Assembly: GCA_020161405.1 (NCBI GenBank) | Contig: JAIUOD010000004.1 | Span: 275,352-339,351, forward strand | DNA: 64,000 nucleotides | Direction of reading: 5' to 3' | From: Pseudomonadota bacterium | GTDB taxonomy: Bacteria > Pseudomonadota > Alphaproteobacteria > Caulobacterales > Aquidulcibacteraceae | Part shown: positions 54,222 through 62,432 of the stretch, piece by piece | Layout: every line of letters begins with the position of its first letter | Numbering within the stretch: the stretch's first letter is position 1 | Notes under the pieces: model-generated | The model's database searches: none | Told to the model about the DNA's origin: nothing | What the model saw: the letters and a program-made list of their open reading frames with translations, nothing else | Position numbers and translations under genes: made by a program

Positions 54222-54267
54222 ATGCCGCAACAAGTGCGGCATGACAAGTTGGTTTTGCGGCATGACA
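54222..54267. repeat. Hairpin and direct repeat between cas1 and cas9
   Basis: ATGCCGCA (54222-54229) pairs with TGCGGCAT (54235-54242) around a 5-nt loop. TGCGGCATGACA occurs twice (54235-54246 and 54256-54267). It may trim or attenuate the cas transcript. Confidence 0.45.
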
Positions 54268-54273
54268 GGGATA

Positions 54274-57200
54274 TTATTGCGGCCAATCCCAAGGCTTGCC
54301 ACGCCATGTGCGCACCTCTTTTTCAATTTTATGCTTAGTTCCTAAGCGGTCGATTGTATATTTAGCAAATGAAAGTAGCGTTTTCGCACCCGGACGGCCA
54401 ACTAAGGTAGAGTTTGTAATATGTGGTGAAATGTTAACTGCGCCTGTTCCTCTATCCATTCCCCTAAAATATCCTTCAATCACCGTTCCGTCAGTCTTAA
54501 TAGCTTCAATCCAAGACTTTTGAACTATACTAAACTCAAAACCAAAAGATGAATCCAGCTCTGGCCAATTTTCTTCAGGCGTATTTGCCGCAACCGCCCT
54601 ATTCGGTGGGTTTTCATCACCTGCTACTTGGTGCGGATAGATTGGCACAAGGAAGAATTGTTTTTTACCCTTGGCGTTTACCTTAGAAAACACATCAACC
54701 CGCGCCATATCACCCCTATCCGCGGTGCCGCCACGAACCCGAACCGCAGGTTTTGAACCCGTTGCAATCACGCGAATTTTGCCAATTTTATCGGCAGCTT
54801 CACCATCTTTCCTATTTGTTGCAAGTGGAGGTCTGTCTTGCGGCCTTCCTTCGCGTTCCCACCTCAAGAGCTCTTCGATTACAAAACTTGATCTTTCAGG
54901 GCGTTCAAACCGCGCACTTAGCGCTTCGTACCATTTGCTTTCATCAACCTTCTTGGTGGTTTGATCCAATAGTTTTTCAGGGGGTAGGCGTTCAAAAACT
55001 ACGCCTGTTTCTTCATCAAGCGCACGAACAGTTTCCATGTGCTTTTGCCCTGAAACTTTTCTATCTTCCGCGCGCGCCACCAAAACCTTGTCAATACCTG
55101 TTACGACGTCGTCACGGAACATTGGCCAAGGTTTTTCAAATTTTTCAAATGCACGCGCAGATCCCCTGTCTTCCGCTTGTTGATGTGCTTTGGTAAGGGC
55201 TTGCAGCATGGATTCAGACATTGCGGCAATGGTAATCGCATCAATTGCGTGATGGCGGTCATCTTCTCGGCGTTTGCCATTTTCATCCTTTTTAAGGCTT
55301 TCAACGCCCCACGCTTGACGCGCTTTGGCAATTATTGAGCCTGGGCGCGCATAAAGACGGCGAATTTCCTTGCCGTCGGGGTTTTTCATTTGCGTGTCTT
55401 CATAGAATAAATCCAGAGACTGAAGGAATAAACGGCATGCCCAACGTGTGTCATTAAGATTGCGCGTGCGGAATTTATCTTCGACATCTTTGGCGTTTTT
55501 AAGTGTATAATTGCGCTTTTTGATGCCGCGCATTTCTTTACAGGCTTCAACGCGTGCCAAATATTCATCAAGATTTGGTGCGCCGTTTTCGCCAGACTGC
55601 GCCCACTCAACAGGAGTTCGGTGCTTTTTGGCTTGATTTGCGCGCGCCGAACAAAGTGTCTTATTAGCATATGAATCATCGCCAAAGCGTGACCAAGGAA
55701 GAATATGATCGATTTGATAGGAAATGCCATCAAATAAATTTTGTGGGTTAACAGCATCACCAGTATAGACGCATTTCCAACCTTGTTCTTGTGCAAGCTC
55801 AAAAGTCAAAATATCATTTGAGCCACGACGAGGTTGCCGCCCAAATGTTTGCTCAAAATCTTTTGCAACATTATCAAGCGTTTTATTGCGCTTTTCAATG
55901 CCTTGTTCAATTTTGCGACGTTCGTCGGCACTTTTGCCAACGTCGCGTGCCATTTCAACATGAACTTTGCCTGGTAATTTTCCGCCCAAGGCATTGTGAT
56001 TATTAACGATTGCCACAAATTGTTTTACCGCTTCAATCAAAGCTTTTTTGGCAACTGGGGAGCCAATTAAATGCTGGTTTTTATCGCTTAAAAGTGCGGA
56101 AAACGCCTTGCGAATTTCACTTGGAGTTTTTCCAACCAATTCTTTTTTCAGATTCACTAATGGTGATGCGTCTGGTGCAGTGTGGTCATAATTTTCACGC
56201 TCACAAGCAGCCGAATAAACCAATCCATCTAGCAAGCCTGGAATAATATTACGACACGCCTTGGCGGAAATGTGCGCCGCACCCTTTACATCTTTGAATT
56301 GATTATTACCAACCGCAATCATCAAGGCATCATAGACATTTTGTGGCAAGCCAATTTTGGAAAGAGCGCGCCCCACACTTTCAGTGGTTTCATGGAATGC
56401 AATTGCAAACATTGCATCATCAAGTTGGGCAATATCAGTAGTATCATAAAGGCCACTTAAGGCAGTTCTCAAAGCGCGAGTGCCAATCGCGCTTCCTGAT
56501 TTGCGGGTAGCTATATCTTGGGATTCATCTTCTTTTGCTACCCCTCTAAAACGAGCATTTACGTCTATATCCAAAGTTTTGCGAAGTGATTTGTAAGTAT
56601 AGCTTACTTGGCTGCCAAATTCCTTTGCAACCTTTTGAATCTCTTCTGGTGTTAATGTTCGATCGGGTGCACCCGGCATCCATAATGAAATATGATTTAA
56701 CTTTTGCAGAAATCTAAAATATTCAAATGAAGGCGCGTGTTTTGAGGATCTTTTTTGATCTTTTTCAAATGGGCAATTTGCAACCCTATCGGCAACATCT
56801 TGAAGCGGGCGTTGTGTAAATGCCTTTGCGATAAATTCTTCAATAATGTGAGAAGGTAATGAAGCGCCAAAACTATTCTGCCTTTCGGTAATAATTGCCA
56901 ATTCTTGCCTTAACCAATCACGTTTTGGGGTTCGGCCATAATCACCGCTAATATTCCTCTTGCGAATTGATAATTCGTCATCTTCGGTAAGAGCTTGGCC
57001 AAAAGTGCTATATGAAGCAATTGATTGCCCAAGGCCTTGCATTGCTTTTAGTGCTTTTTGATCTTCGCCCGCTTCGGCGTTTTCGCCACCTTTACGATTT
57101 GATTGAAAACCACGGTGGCGTGCAATGTGATAAAGAACCAATCCCAATTCTTCATCTGTTAGTTTGCGTTTCAAAGCTTCTGCACGTAATTCCCAAGGCG

Positions 57201-57504
57201 AAGTCTTAAAGCGCGCAGCAATTTCATGCGCTATTGACTTAGAATTTGCGGGAAGTAATTTTTGCGCAAATAGAAAATCACGAACATCGTTCATTCTTTG
57301 TCTGCGATGTTTGATTGTTCGGCGCATTGATCGCATTGCCTGTCGAATTTGATTTTTTGGTGTTTTTTCTTTGTCCGTCTCTGGCGCATTAAATGTCCAA
57401 ACACCAGCATCGAGAATCACTTTCTCAACTTCGTCAATTATTGCCCAACCAATAGAAGCTATCCCCAAATCAAAACCAAGAACAATATTTTCCGCTATTT
57501 GCAT
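54274..57504 (-). CDS. cas9: Cas9, compact type II-C
   Basis: RNA-guided DNA endonuclease of 1076 residues, the small II-C size. RuvC-I has D12 in GFDLGIASIGW. The Arg-rich bridge helix is MRRTIKHRRQRMNDVRDFLF (about 60-79). RuvC-II has E517 in HVEMARD, the HNH has D599-H600 and N614 in YQIDHILPW...YANK, and RuvC-III has HHAIDA (751-756), so both nuclease sites look intact. The C-terminal PAM-interacting domain is beta-rich and ends TWRGKPWDWPQ. It is transcribed away from the tracrRNA. No csn2 or cas4 is present, supporting II-C. The PAM cannot be read from the sequence. Confidence 0.97.
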   Translation of the reverse strand: MQIAENIVLGFDLGIASIGWAIIDEVEKVILDAGVWTFNAPETDKEKTPKNQIRQAMRSMRRTIKHRRQRMNDVRDFLFAQKLLPANSKSIAHEIAARFKTSPWELRAEALKRKLTDEELGLVLYHIARHRGFQSNRKGGENAEAGEDQKALKAMQGLGQSIASYSTFGQALTEDDELSIRKRNISGDYGRTPKRDWLRQELAIITERQNSFGASLPSHIIEEFIAKAFTQRPLQDVADRVANCPFEKDQKRSSKHAPSFEYFRFLQKLNHISLWMPGAPDRTLTPEEIQKVAKEFGSQVSYTYKSLRKTLDIDVNARFRGVAKEDESQDIATRKSGSAIGTRALRTALSGLYDTTDIAQLDDAMFAIAFHETTESVGRALSKIGLPQNVYDALMIAVGNNQFKDVKGAAHISAKACRNIIPGLLDGLVYSAACERENYDHTAPDASPLVNLKKELVGKTPSEIRKAFSALLSDKNQHLIGSPVAKKALIEAVKQFVAIVNNHNALGGKLPGKVHVEMARDVGKSADERRKIEQGIEKRNKTLDNVAKDFEQTFGRQPRRGSNDILTFELAQEQGWKCVYTGDAVNPQNLFDGISYQIDHILPWSRFGDDSYANKTLCSARANQAKKHRTPVEWAQSGENGAPNLDEYLARVEACKEMRGIKKRNYTLKNAKDVEDKFRTRNLNDTRWACRLFLQSLDLFYEDTQMKNPDGKEIRRLYARPGSIIAKARQAWGVESLKKDENGKRREDDRHHAIDAITIAAMSESMLQALTKAHQQAEDRGSARAFEKFEKPWPMFRDDVVTGIDKVLVARAEDRKVSGQKHMETVRALDEETGVVFERLPPEKLLDQTTKKVDESKWYEALSARFERPERSSFVIEELLRWEREGRPQDRPPLATNRKDGEAADKIGKIRVIATGSKPAVRVRGGTADRGDMARVDVFSKVNAKGKKQFFLVPIYPHQVAGDENPPNRAVAANTPEENWPELDSSFGFEFSIVQKSWIEAIKTDGTVIEGYFRGMDRGTGAVNISPHITNSTLVGRPGAKTLLSFAKYTIDRLGTKHKIEKEVRTWRGKPWDWPQ

Positions 57505-57584
57505 AATTACTCACTAGTCACAATTTTTATTTGCAAATATATGTTTCGCACTATTGCATTATTATTGTCAACGTGTAATTGTAA

Positions 57585-57685
57585 CCACCTAGGAAGATCG
57601 GTAGTGAAACCACGGTAAATTATTTTACTTTGGTAAAATACTGAAGGATTACCCCGTCAAGTTCGCTTGGCGGGGGATTCTTTTT
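57585..57685 (+). ncRNA. tracrRNA
   Basis: The anti-repeat (57585-57615) pairs with the CRISPR repeat over most of its length, with mismatches near the ends and at one internal base (GTAGTGAAACC against GTAGGGAAACC). Next is a hairpin TATTTTAC-TTTG-GTAAAATA (57620-57640), then a terminator stem CCCCG-T-CAAG/CTTG-G-CGGGG (57652-57675) with TTCTTTTT. It lies just upstream of and divergent from cas9. The 5' end is approximate; a promoter was not identified. Confidence 0.9.
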
Positions 57686-57756
57686 GGGGCTAACGAAGTT
57701 GGTTTCTCAGAAAATATTAGATTTGCATTCTTCTACACGGCCCCAAACCGACGCGC

Positions 57757-58254
57757 CTAAGCGCATCGATAAATATAGCTGGTTCCGTCGATAGTGATTT
57801 CGGAATAATCCATTGATAGGTCACGGGCTATCAAATCGTAATCAAGGTAGAATCTGATATTTTCTGGAATAGCGCCGTATAAGCCTTCTTCAACAAAATG
57901 CTCTGCAAGTTCGCGCATTGTATCGAGTTGATAAATATCAACCTCAAAATCATCCGGGCTATCTTTGGCAAGGTCGAATTTATAACCGCATTCACCAACT
58001 GCGATAATGGCTTTGAGCTTTTGATCTTCATCCCAATTTAAGGCGGCGTTAAAATATGCGCCGATATTGCATTGGGTGATGTTGAGAGCTTCGAAGAGTT
58101 TGCAATCAATACCTTCGCCGTCGATAAACTGGATTTCATATTCTTCGATAAGCGGGCCATTGAGATTGAATGATTTGGTGATGTATTCATCAAGGCTGTG
58201 GAAATAGAAGCCATTAGCGGTGAAATCATAAGGTTGTGCAAATAGACAAGTCAT
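57757..58254 (-). CDS. ardA: ArdA antirestriction protein (ICE-2)
   Basis: The 165-residue acidic protein is about 90% identical to the ICE-1 copy; it carries the same FHSLDEYITKSF, EEYEIQFIDGEGID and YDLIARDLSMDY blocks. It lies 49 bp after the small gene 58303-58494, behind the same leader. Here it directly adjoins the CRISPR-Cas9 locus, so the element carries both a defence and an anti-restriction tool. Confidence 0.95.
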   Translation of the reverse strand: MTCLFAQPYDFTANGFYFHSLDEYITKSFNLNGPLIEEYEIQFIDGEGIDCKLFEALNITQCNIGAYFNAALNWDEDQKLKAIIAVGECGYKFDLAKDSPDDFEVDIYQLDTMRELAEHFVEEGLYGAIPENIRFYLDYDLIARDLSMDYSEITIDGTSYIYRCA

Positions 58255-58302
58255 AGCGTTATCCTTTTTTGGAAAGTGACGGGGGCTTTCGCCCCCTATT
58301 GC

Positions 58303-58494
58303 TTAGGATTTAGCTTCGGCGGTGCGCATGATGATGCGTCCATTAAGCGGCATTGAATTAAGGCTTAGGGAATAGCCTTTGCCATCTTTGGTAGGCCATG
58401 CGACGCCAATGTCGTTCCATCTTGCGGATTCACCTTCACCGGTAACGGTGTAAAGACGGTGAGAAGGTTTGGTAGTTTTAGTTTCTTTAGTCAT
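58303..58494 (-). CDS. Small conserved protein upstream of ardA (ICE-2)
   Basis: The protein has 63 residues and differs from the ICE-1 copy at only two positions visible by eye (GEGESAR against GEGETAR, and KGYSLSL against KGYTLSL). ATG 58494 has GGAG 6 nt upstream. Such strong conservation between otherwise diverged elements implies a selected function. No domain is recognised. Confidence 0.75.
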   Translation of the reverse strand: MTKETKTTKPSHRLYTVTGEGESARWNDIGVAWPTKDGKGYSLSLNSMPLNGRIIMRTAEAKS

Positions 58495-58510
58495 TTTCAT
58501 CTCCATTTAA

Positions 58511-58809
58511 GAAGCCGTCTGAACCATTCCGTCGGGCTTCATGGGAATAAAAAGACCAGCCGCTAAGTCGGGTGGTTCAAAGGCTGAAGTGAAACGAAAC
58601 ATGGGCAGAGCTGCAAGGCACTGAAGCGAGCAGCCTTGAACCATTCCAGCGAGGATGGTCAAAACCCATGAATGTATGCACGAGGAATTAGTCCCTTAAT
58701 CGGCTTAAGGGAGATGTATGCGAGAGGAAACGAACAACAGACCGAATGCCAAACGGTCAACCAGTTACAGGCGAAAAATCGAAAAGCACTGAACGATACT
58801 TAATCGCCC
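58511..58809 (-). promoter_or_regulatory. Long conserved structured leader upstream of the ardA unit (ICE-2)
   Basis: This 299-bp counterpart of 10246-10547 keeps GAAGCC/GGGCTTC and ACCATTCC/GGATGGT. It extends one stem to TCCCTTAA/TTAAGGGA with loop TCGGC. The central arm closed by GGTTCAA/TTGAACC differs in sequence but still folds (CTGC/GCAG). The gap 58810-59008 after it is AT-rich and must hold promoters for the divergent SEC-C gene. Confidence 0.6.
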
Positions 58810-59008
58810 ATTCCCCAATTGATTAGCTAAAGCAAACCCGCCTCAATCATTTTCCGCAATGGATTTATATATTTGCACCGGGCTAATTCACAATGTAAAT
58901 CGGAGAAACTACATATGATTAATTCCCAAAAAAATCACTTTGTTTTACTTGCCAATATTATTTAGACAACTAAATATATTACAACCATAACCCACTTAAA
59001 GACATATA

Positions 59009-60145
59009 ATGAAGACGCTATTCAATATTGATATATCAAAAATTAGCAAAATAAAAAGGAATGACCCATGTTGGTGTGGGTCAGGAAAAAAGTATAAGAA
59101 GTGTCATTTGGATCGTGAAAGACAGACTGAAAAAAGCAATTTCCACGCGGCCTCAAATTTTGAAAATTCAAAACGAAAACTCTGTGCAATGTCGGATAGT
59201 TATCTAAATGAATGCGCCGGCAAAATCATAAAGGCGCATACTGTTTCAAAATCTTCCAGCCTCAAAACAATTGCTAGAAATAGTCATATTTACAGCATGT
59301 CAAAAATTGCAAATGAAATACTTACCAACGACGGACAATTTGTCCCAAAACTTGTAGGTATAAATGTTGCTTCAACTTTTACCGGATTTTGCCAAAAGCA
59401 TGATAGGGATTTGTTCTCACCAATAGAAAATAAAAGATTCTCCTGGGAGATGGAACAAGTTCTATTAGTTGCATATCGTGGACTTGCGTATGAATGGTAT
59501 GCAAAGTCGATGTTATTAGAACAAGAAGAGTATTTTAAGTCTTTAGATGCTGGGAAGCCGCTATATACACAGATTGAAATTCAAAAAATGATGTCAGATT
59601 TGTTTATTGGAACTAAAATAGCCCTTGAAGAGATTAATCAAATTAAATCAAAATTTGAAATTTACTTAAAAGAAAAGGATTTTTCTCAAATTAACTATGT
59701 CGGGTTTGAGTTTAAAGAACCATTACCAGTAATGGGGTCAGGCGGTTTCACTCCCGTATATGATTTAACTGGCAAGAAAATACAAGATTTATCGAACTTA
59801 AATGTTGCCGCTGAAACAATTTTTTATTCATCTTTTGCTTCCGAAAATAAGGGCGTATTTTGCATGGTTTGGATAAACGAAGTGAGTACTGCCGCTAAAC
59901 AATTCGCTGAATCTTTGACAGAGTTAAATGACACAGAAATCGCAAATGCTATAATAAGCACTCTTTTCGCAAATTGCGAAAACATATACTTATCGCCTGA
60001 TTGGTGGGATAAACTTCCTAAAGAAGTGCAAAAATACCTAATTAATATTTTTAAGGATAGCGTGAGCATTGATACAAATATTAGGAACTATAAAATTGCA
60101 GATGTAGTTGATGCAACTGCAAGCTTGAGATTAAGCAACTTATAA
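59009..60145 (+). CDS. SEC-C zinc-motif protein with possible second zinc/HNH-like site
   Basis: The N-terminus holds a SEC-C motif, CWCGSGKKYKKCH (residues 21-33), a small zinc ribbon. Downstream, YLNECAGKIIKAHTVSKSSSLK (broken here as YLNECAGK and IIKAHTVSKS) and FCQKHDRDLFSPIE provide C...H and CxxHD ligands resembling a treble-clef or HNH-like site. The 378-residue protein is otherwise helical with no transmembrane segment. It is a single + strand gene in the slot that holds the retron in ICE-1, so it may be a defence effector; this is inference. The start has weak ribosome-site support. Confidence 0.68.
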   Translation: MKTLFNIDISKISKIKRNDPCWCGSGKKYKKCHLDRERQTEKSNFHAASNFENSKRKLCAMSDSYLNECAGKIIKAHTVSKSSSLKTIARNSHIYSMSKIANEILTNDGQFVPKLVGINVASTFTGFCQKHDRDLFSPIENKRFSWEMEQVLLVAYRGLAYEWYAKSMLLEQEEYFKSLDAGKPLYTQIEIQKMMSDLFIGTKIALEEINQIKSKFEIYLKEKDFSQINYVGFEFKEPLPVMGSGGFTPVYDLTGKKIQDLSNLNVAAETIFYSSFASENKGVFCMVWINEVSTAAKQFAESLTELNDTEIANAIISTLFANCENIYLSPDWWDKLPKEVQKYLINIFKDSVSIDTNIRNYKIADVVDATASLRLSNL

Positions 60146-60187
60146 TATAGAAAAATCTGCCCATATGACTGCAAAATTACTCTACCC

Positions 60188-60512
60188 CTAAAAAGGGCGG
60201 GTTGGTTTGGAAGTGGTTTTTGGGCTTTGAATTGGGTTTGAAGAAGGTTTGATAATAATGATTTTTAGCCAATAAAAGACAAATTCTCCGACACTATCAA
60301 AATTATCAACTTCACTGGCATTTGTTATAATTTCTTTATAGCCGCCTTTGCAATCTGGAAGTGAACTACGATTAAGGCTTTCGATTTCCACACGGGCTTG
60401 CCAATTGCCATCATCAAATTGTATAAAATAGCGATCAAAGCGGATTTCGATAGCAATATCCCCCTTTGGGCCAATTCCAAATTTTGCGAGTGATTGAGAA
60501 GTCTTTTTTCAT
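60188..60512 (-). pseudogene. Frameshifted orthologue of 12686-12988
   Basis: Starting at ATG 60512 (GGAGG 7 nt upstream) the frame reads MKKDFSITRKIWNWPKGG, then shifts at a run of five G/C near 60453-60457 and continues in another frame as IEIRFDRYFIQF to the end at 60188. Removing one base from the run restores the full protein. It is either a recent single-base insertion or an assembly error in a homopolymer. Confidence 0.7.
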
Positions 60513-60591
60513 AACTGCCTCCGCCAAGCGCAATCTGAAAAGTGCAAAGCGGTTTTCGTATAAATTGCGCGTCAACAAATTTGCATTGATT

Positions 60592-60706
60592 GTCCATTTG
60601 ACGGGGCACTTGCGGCAGGTTTTTAGAATTTGATTGTCACCATCGGGGAACGGCTTGCCCGTTGCCAAGCAAATCCAACCTGCCAAACACGTCAATTGTA
60701 ATGGAC
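60592..60706 (-). promoter_or_regulatory. Conserved 115-bp foldable element (ICE-2)
   Basis: It has the same length and helices as 13013-13127: GTCCATTTGACG (60592-60603) with CGTCA...ATGGAC (60690-60706), GGCAGGTT (60614-60621) with AACCTGCC (60677-60684), and AACGG/CCGTT. All are Watson-Crick in this copy. About 80 bp separate it from the start of the broken gene. The rest of the gap, 60707-61029, shows no gene. Confidence 0.6.
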
Positions 60707-61029
60707 ACGCAAGCCAGCTTTCGAGCGATGATTATGAAAATCTCGAAACCCCAAATCGCAATAGAATGTCTTTATCGCAAATCTCAAATCGCTAATTAGG
60801 TTGATGAGGCACGGCAATTTATGGCAAGCTATAATCGATGCCTATCGCCCTCGCTTTGCAAATGGAAAAGAAATTATAAAACCAAGATGAAGTTGATTTG
60901 ATAGTCGAAGTTGTTTCAGAGGCTAAATACTCACGCCAAATAATCTTACCCCAAAACCCAAACCACGATTTTTTTTGGACGGGTCAATTCTCAAAGCACA
61001 AGAACAAATTTATTAAAGGAAATCGCCCC

Positions 61030-61344
61030 TCAAAAAAGAGACAATTGACGAGATTTGGAAACATGATTTTGCCAAGCAATATTATCTTTGGCTTCGCCAT
61101 CAAGCCACATTTTGGCATATTCGACTGGGCCGCCAAATTCCTCAATAAGGCTTTTTGCGGTGAAGTAAGATTTATAGCCAGTTTCAGTAATTGGCAACGG
61201 CTGGTGTGTCATGCTCATAATTTCAAGATGGACAATCGTGGTTTGTTCATCGACATTGGCAACATAATCGCAATAGCGAATTTCAATTTGGATAATTTGC
61301 CAAATAATTTGATAAGTTTCATATTTTTCAAATGGCTTATTCAT
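61030..61344 (-). CDS. Small conserved leading-region protein (ICE-2)
   Basis: The 104-residue orthologue of 13462-13776 starts at ATG 61344 (GGAGAG upstream). Differences cluster at residues 46-60; the IIQIEIRYCDYVA core is retained. Here it follows the 61415 gene directly, since the ardC and ABC-3C cargo is absent. Function is unknown. Confidence 0.75.
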   Translation of the reverse strand: MNKPFEKYETYQIIWQIIQIEIRYCDYVANVDEQTTIVHLEIMSMTHQPLPITETGYKSYFTAKSLIEEFGGPVEYAKMWLDGEAKDNIAWQNHVSKSRQLSLF

Positions 61345-61377
61345 AACGCTCTCCGAAATTTTCAAGATTTATGAAAT

Positions 61378-61401
61378 GCGGCTTGATTTTAACCAAGCCG
61401 C
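61378..61401 (-). terminator. Hairpin after the 61415-61789 gene
   Basis: GCGGCTTG (61378-61385) pairs with CAAGCCGC (61394-61401) around an AT-rich 8-nt loop, 14 bp past the stop. It is the equivalent of 18896-18921. No strong T-run follows. Confidence 0.5.
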
Positions 61402-61414
61402 GTATCGGTGAGTG

Positions 61415-61789
61415 TCACCACCAAGCGTAGTAGGCGACTTGGCGGCCTTGGGCGTGCGCTTCCCGTGCTTTGGCTATGAATTCGAGGTCATCTTCAAGCT
61501 CTTCGCCTGTGGTTTCGCCGAAGAAGAAACCTGAAGTTTCGGGAAGGTCTTTCGCCTTAATATCTTCTTCGAGCCGATTAATGTCCTGCTCGTTCAATAG
61601 CACCGTCGCGACATTGAAATCTTCGTTTTCGCCGCCATTTTGGAAATATAGGTCTTGCATCCAGCCGTGAAGATTTGGGTGTTTGCGCCAATAGTGAAGG
61701 TCTGTGTATTTATCTTCGTCTAATTTGAAATCAGTTGTTGGACGATTATCGTCTTTTGCAAGTGATACAGCATACATATCTAGTCCCAT
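61415..61789 (-). CDS. Conserved small acidic protein of mobile elements (ICE-2)
   Basis: The 124-residue orthologue of 18940-19314 has the same HYWRKHPNLHGWM block and QVAYYAWW end. ATG 61789 has GGAGAC at 8 nt. About 80% identity to the ICE-1 copy. It is very acidic. The upstream 640 bp to the integrase hold its leader (61854-61912) and a decayed frame, nothing else clear. Confidence 0.75.
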   Translation of the reverse strand: MGLDMYAVSLAKDDNRPTTDFKLDEDKYTDLHYWRKHPNLHGWMQDLYFQNGGENEDFNVATVLLNEQDINRLEEDIKAKDLPETSGFFFGETTGEELEDDLEFIAKAREAHAQGRQVAYYAWW

Positions 61790-61853
61790 TTTAAGTCTCC
61801 TTATCTTCAGCCCGCATGATTGAACGACTGATGAAGACAAAGGGCAGCGGCAA

Positions 61854-61912
61854 CTCACGCCTTCAACGCACGAGCTTGCCTCGCAGCGTTTATGCTTGAA
61901 GGCATTAGTGAG
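61854..61912 (-). promoter_or_regulatory. Conserved hairpin leader (ICE-2 copy)
   Basis: CTCAC-G-CCTTCAA (from 61854) pairs with TTGAAGG...GTGAG (61896-61912), unchanged from ICE-1. The inner loop contains CGAG/CTCG instead of the ICE-1 GCT/AGC, so a short inner helix is kept with different bases. Confidence 0.5.
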
Positions 61913-61929
61913 TGACCGATGCGAAGGTC

Positions 61930-62190
61930 GCCATATTCAGTTAGTTTATTCGGTGGCTGGGATTGGAGATATTTGGGTAGATTTTTTGCTGTCCCGCAAA
62001 AACTGTCGCCATTCATTGCTGATTTATATGACGAATATCCACTAATCGCTTTGGCACCTTCACCCATCAGGGTGATGCACACGCTACATTTCGAACCTGC
62101 GAAAGGAATTAATAATTCTGTGCGCTAATTTGAGGCATAGCATACTAATTTAATGGGAATTTATAAGGCGAACAAGTTCACATAATTAGC
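61930..62190 (-). pseudogene. Decayed counterpart of the 19469-19708 frame
   Basis: A C-terminal match (GYSSYKSAMNGDSF, LPKYLQSQPPN) survives, but the N-terminal part has several stops, starting right after the position of the ICE-1 start codon, and the terminal stop is lost. The region to 62432 shows no gene. Confidence 0.35.
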
Positions 62191-62432
62191 TTTTCGTTCT
62201 GATTGAAGAGTCACAATGGCTTGGAGAGATTACTGGCAGGTATTATTGCTTGTATGTGCTTAAGAGAGAGAGCCGCCGAATAACGAAGTGCCACTAGGCT
62301 TAGCTGAGTGGTAGATTTGTGCCGTAAAGGCGGTCGCTAAATTGGCGGGCAATTTGCTCGGGATTTTGCATAAAAGTGGTTCAACTTTTAGACTGGCAAA
62401 ATAGGGATTTCCGAATGTTTCAGTTCTGCAAC

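Noticed and set aside
60513..60695. Upstream in-frame extension of the broken small gene, with a CRKCP motif
   Set aside because: The ICE-1 counterpart has an in-frame stop and the region folds into a conserved element; not treated as coding.
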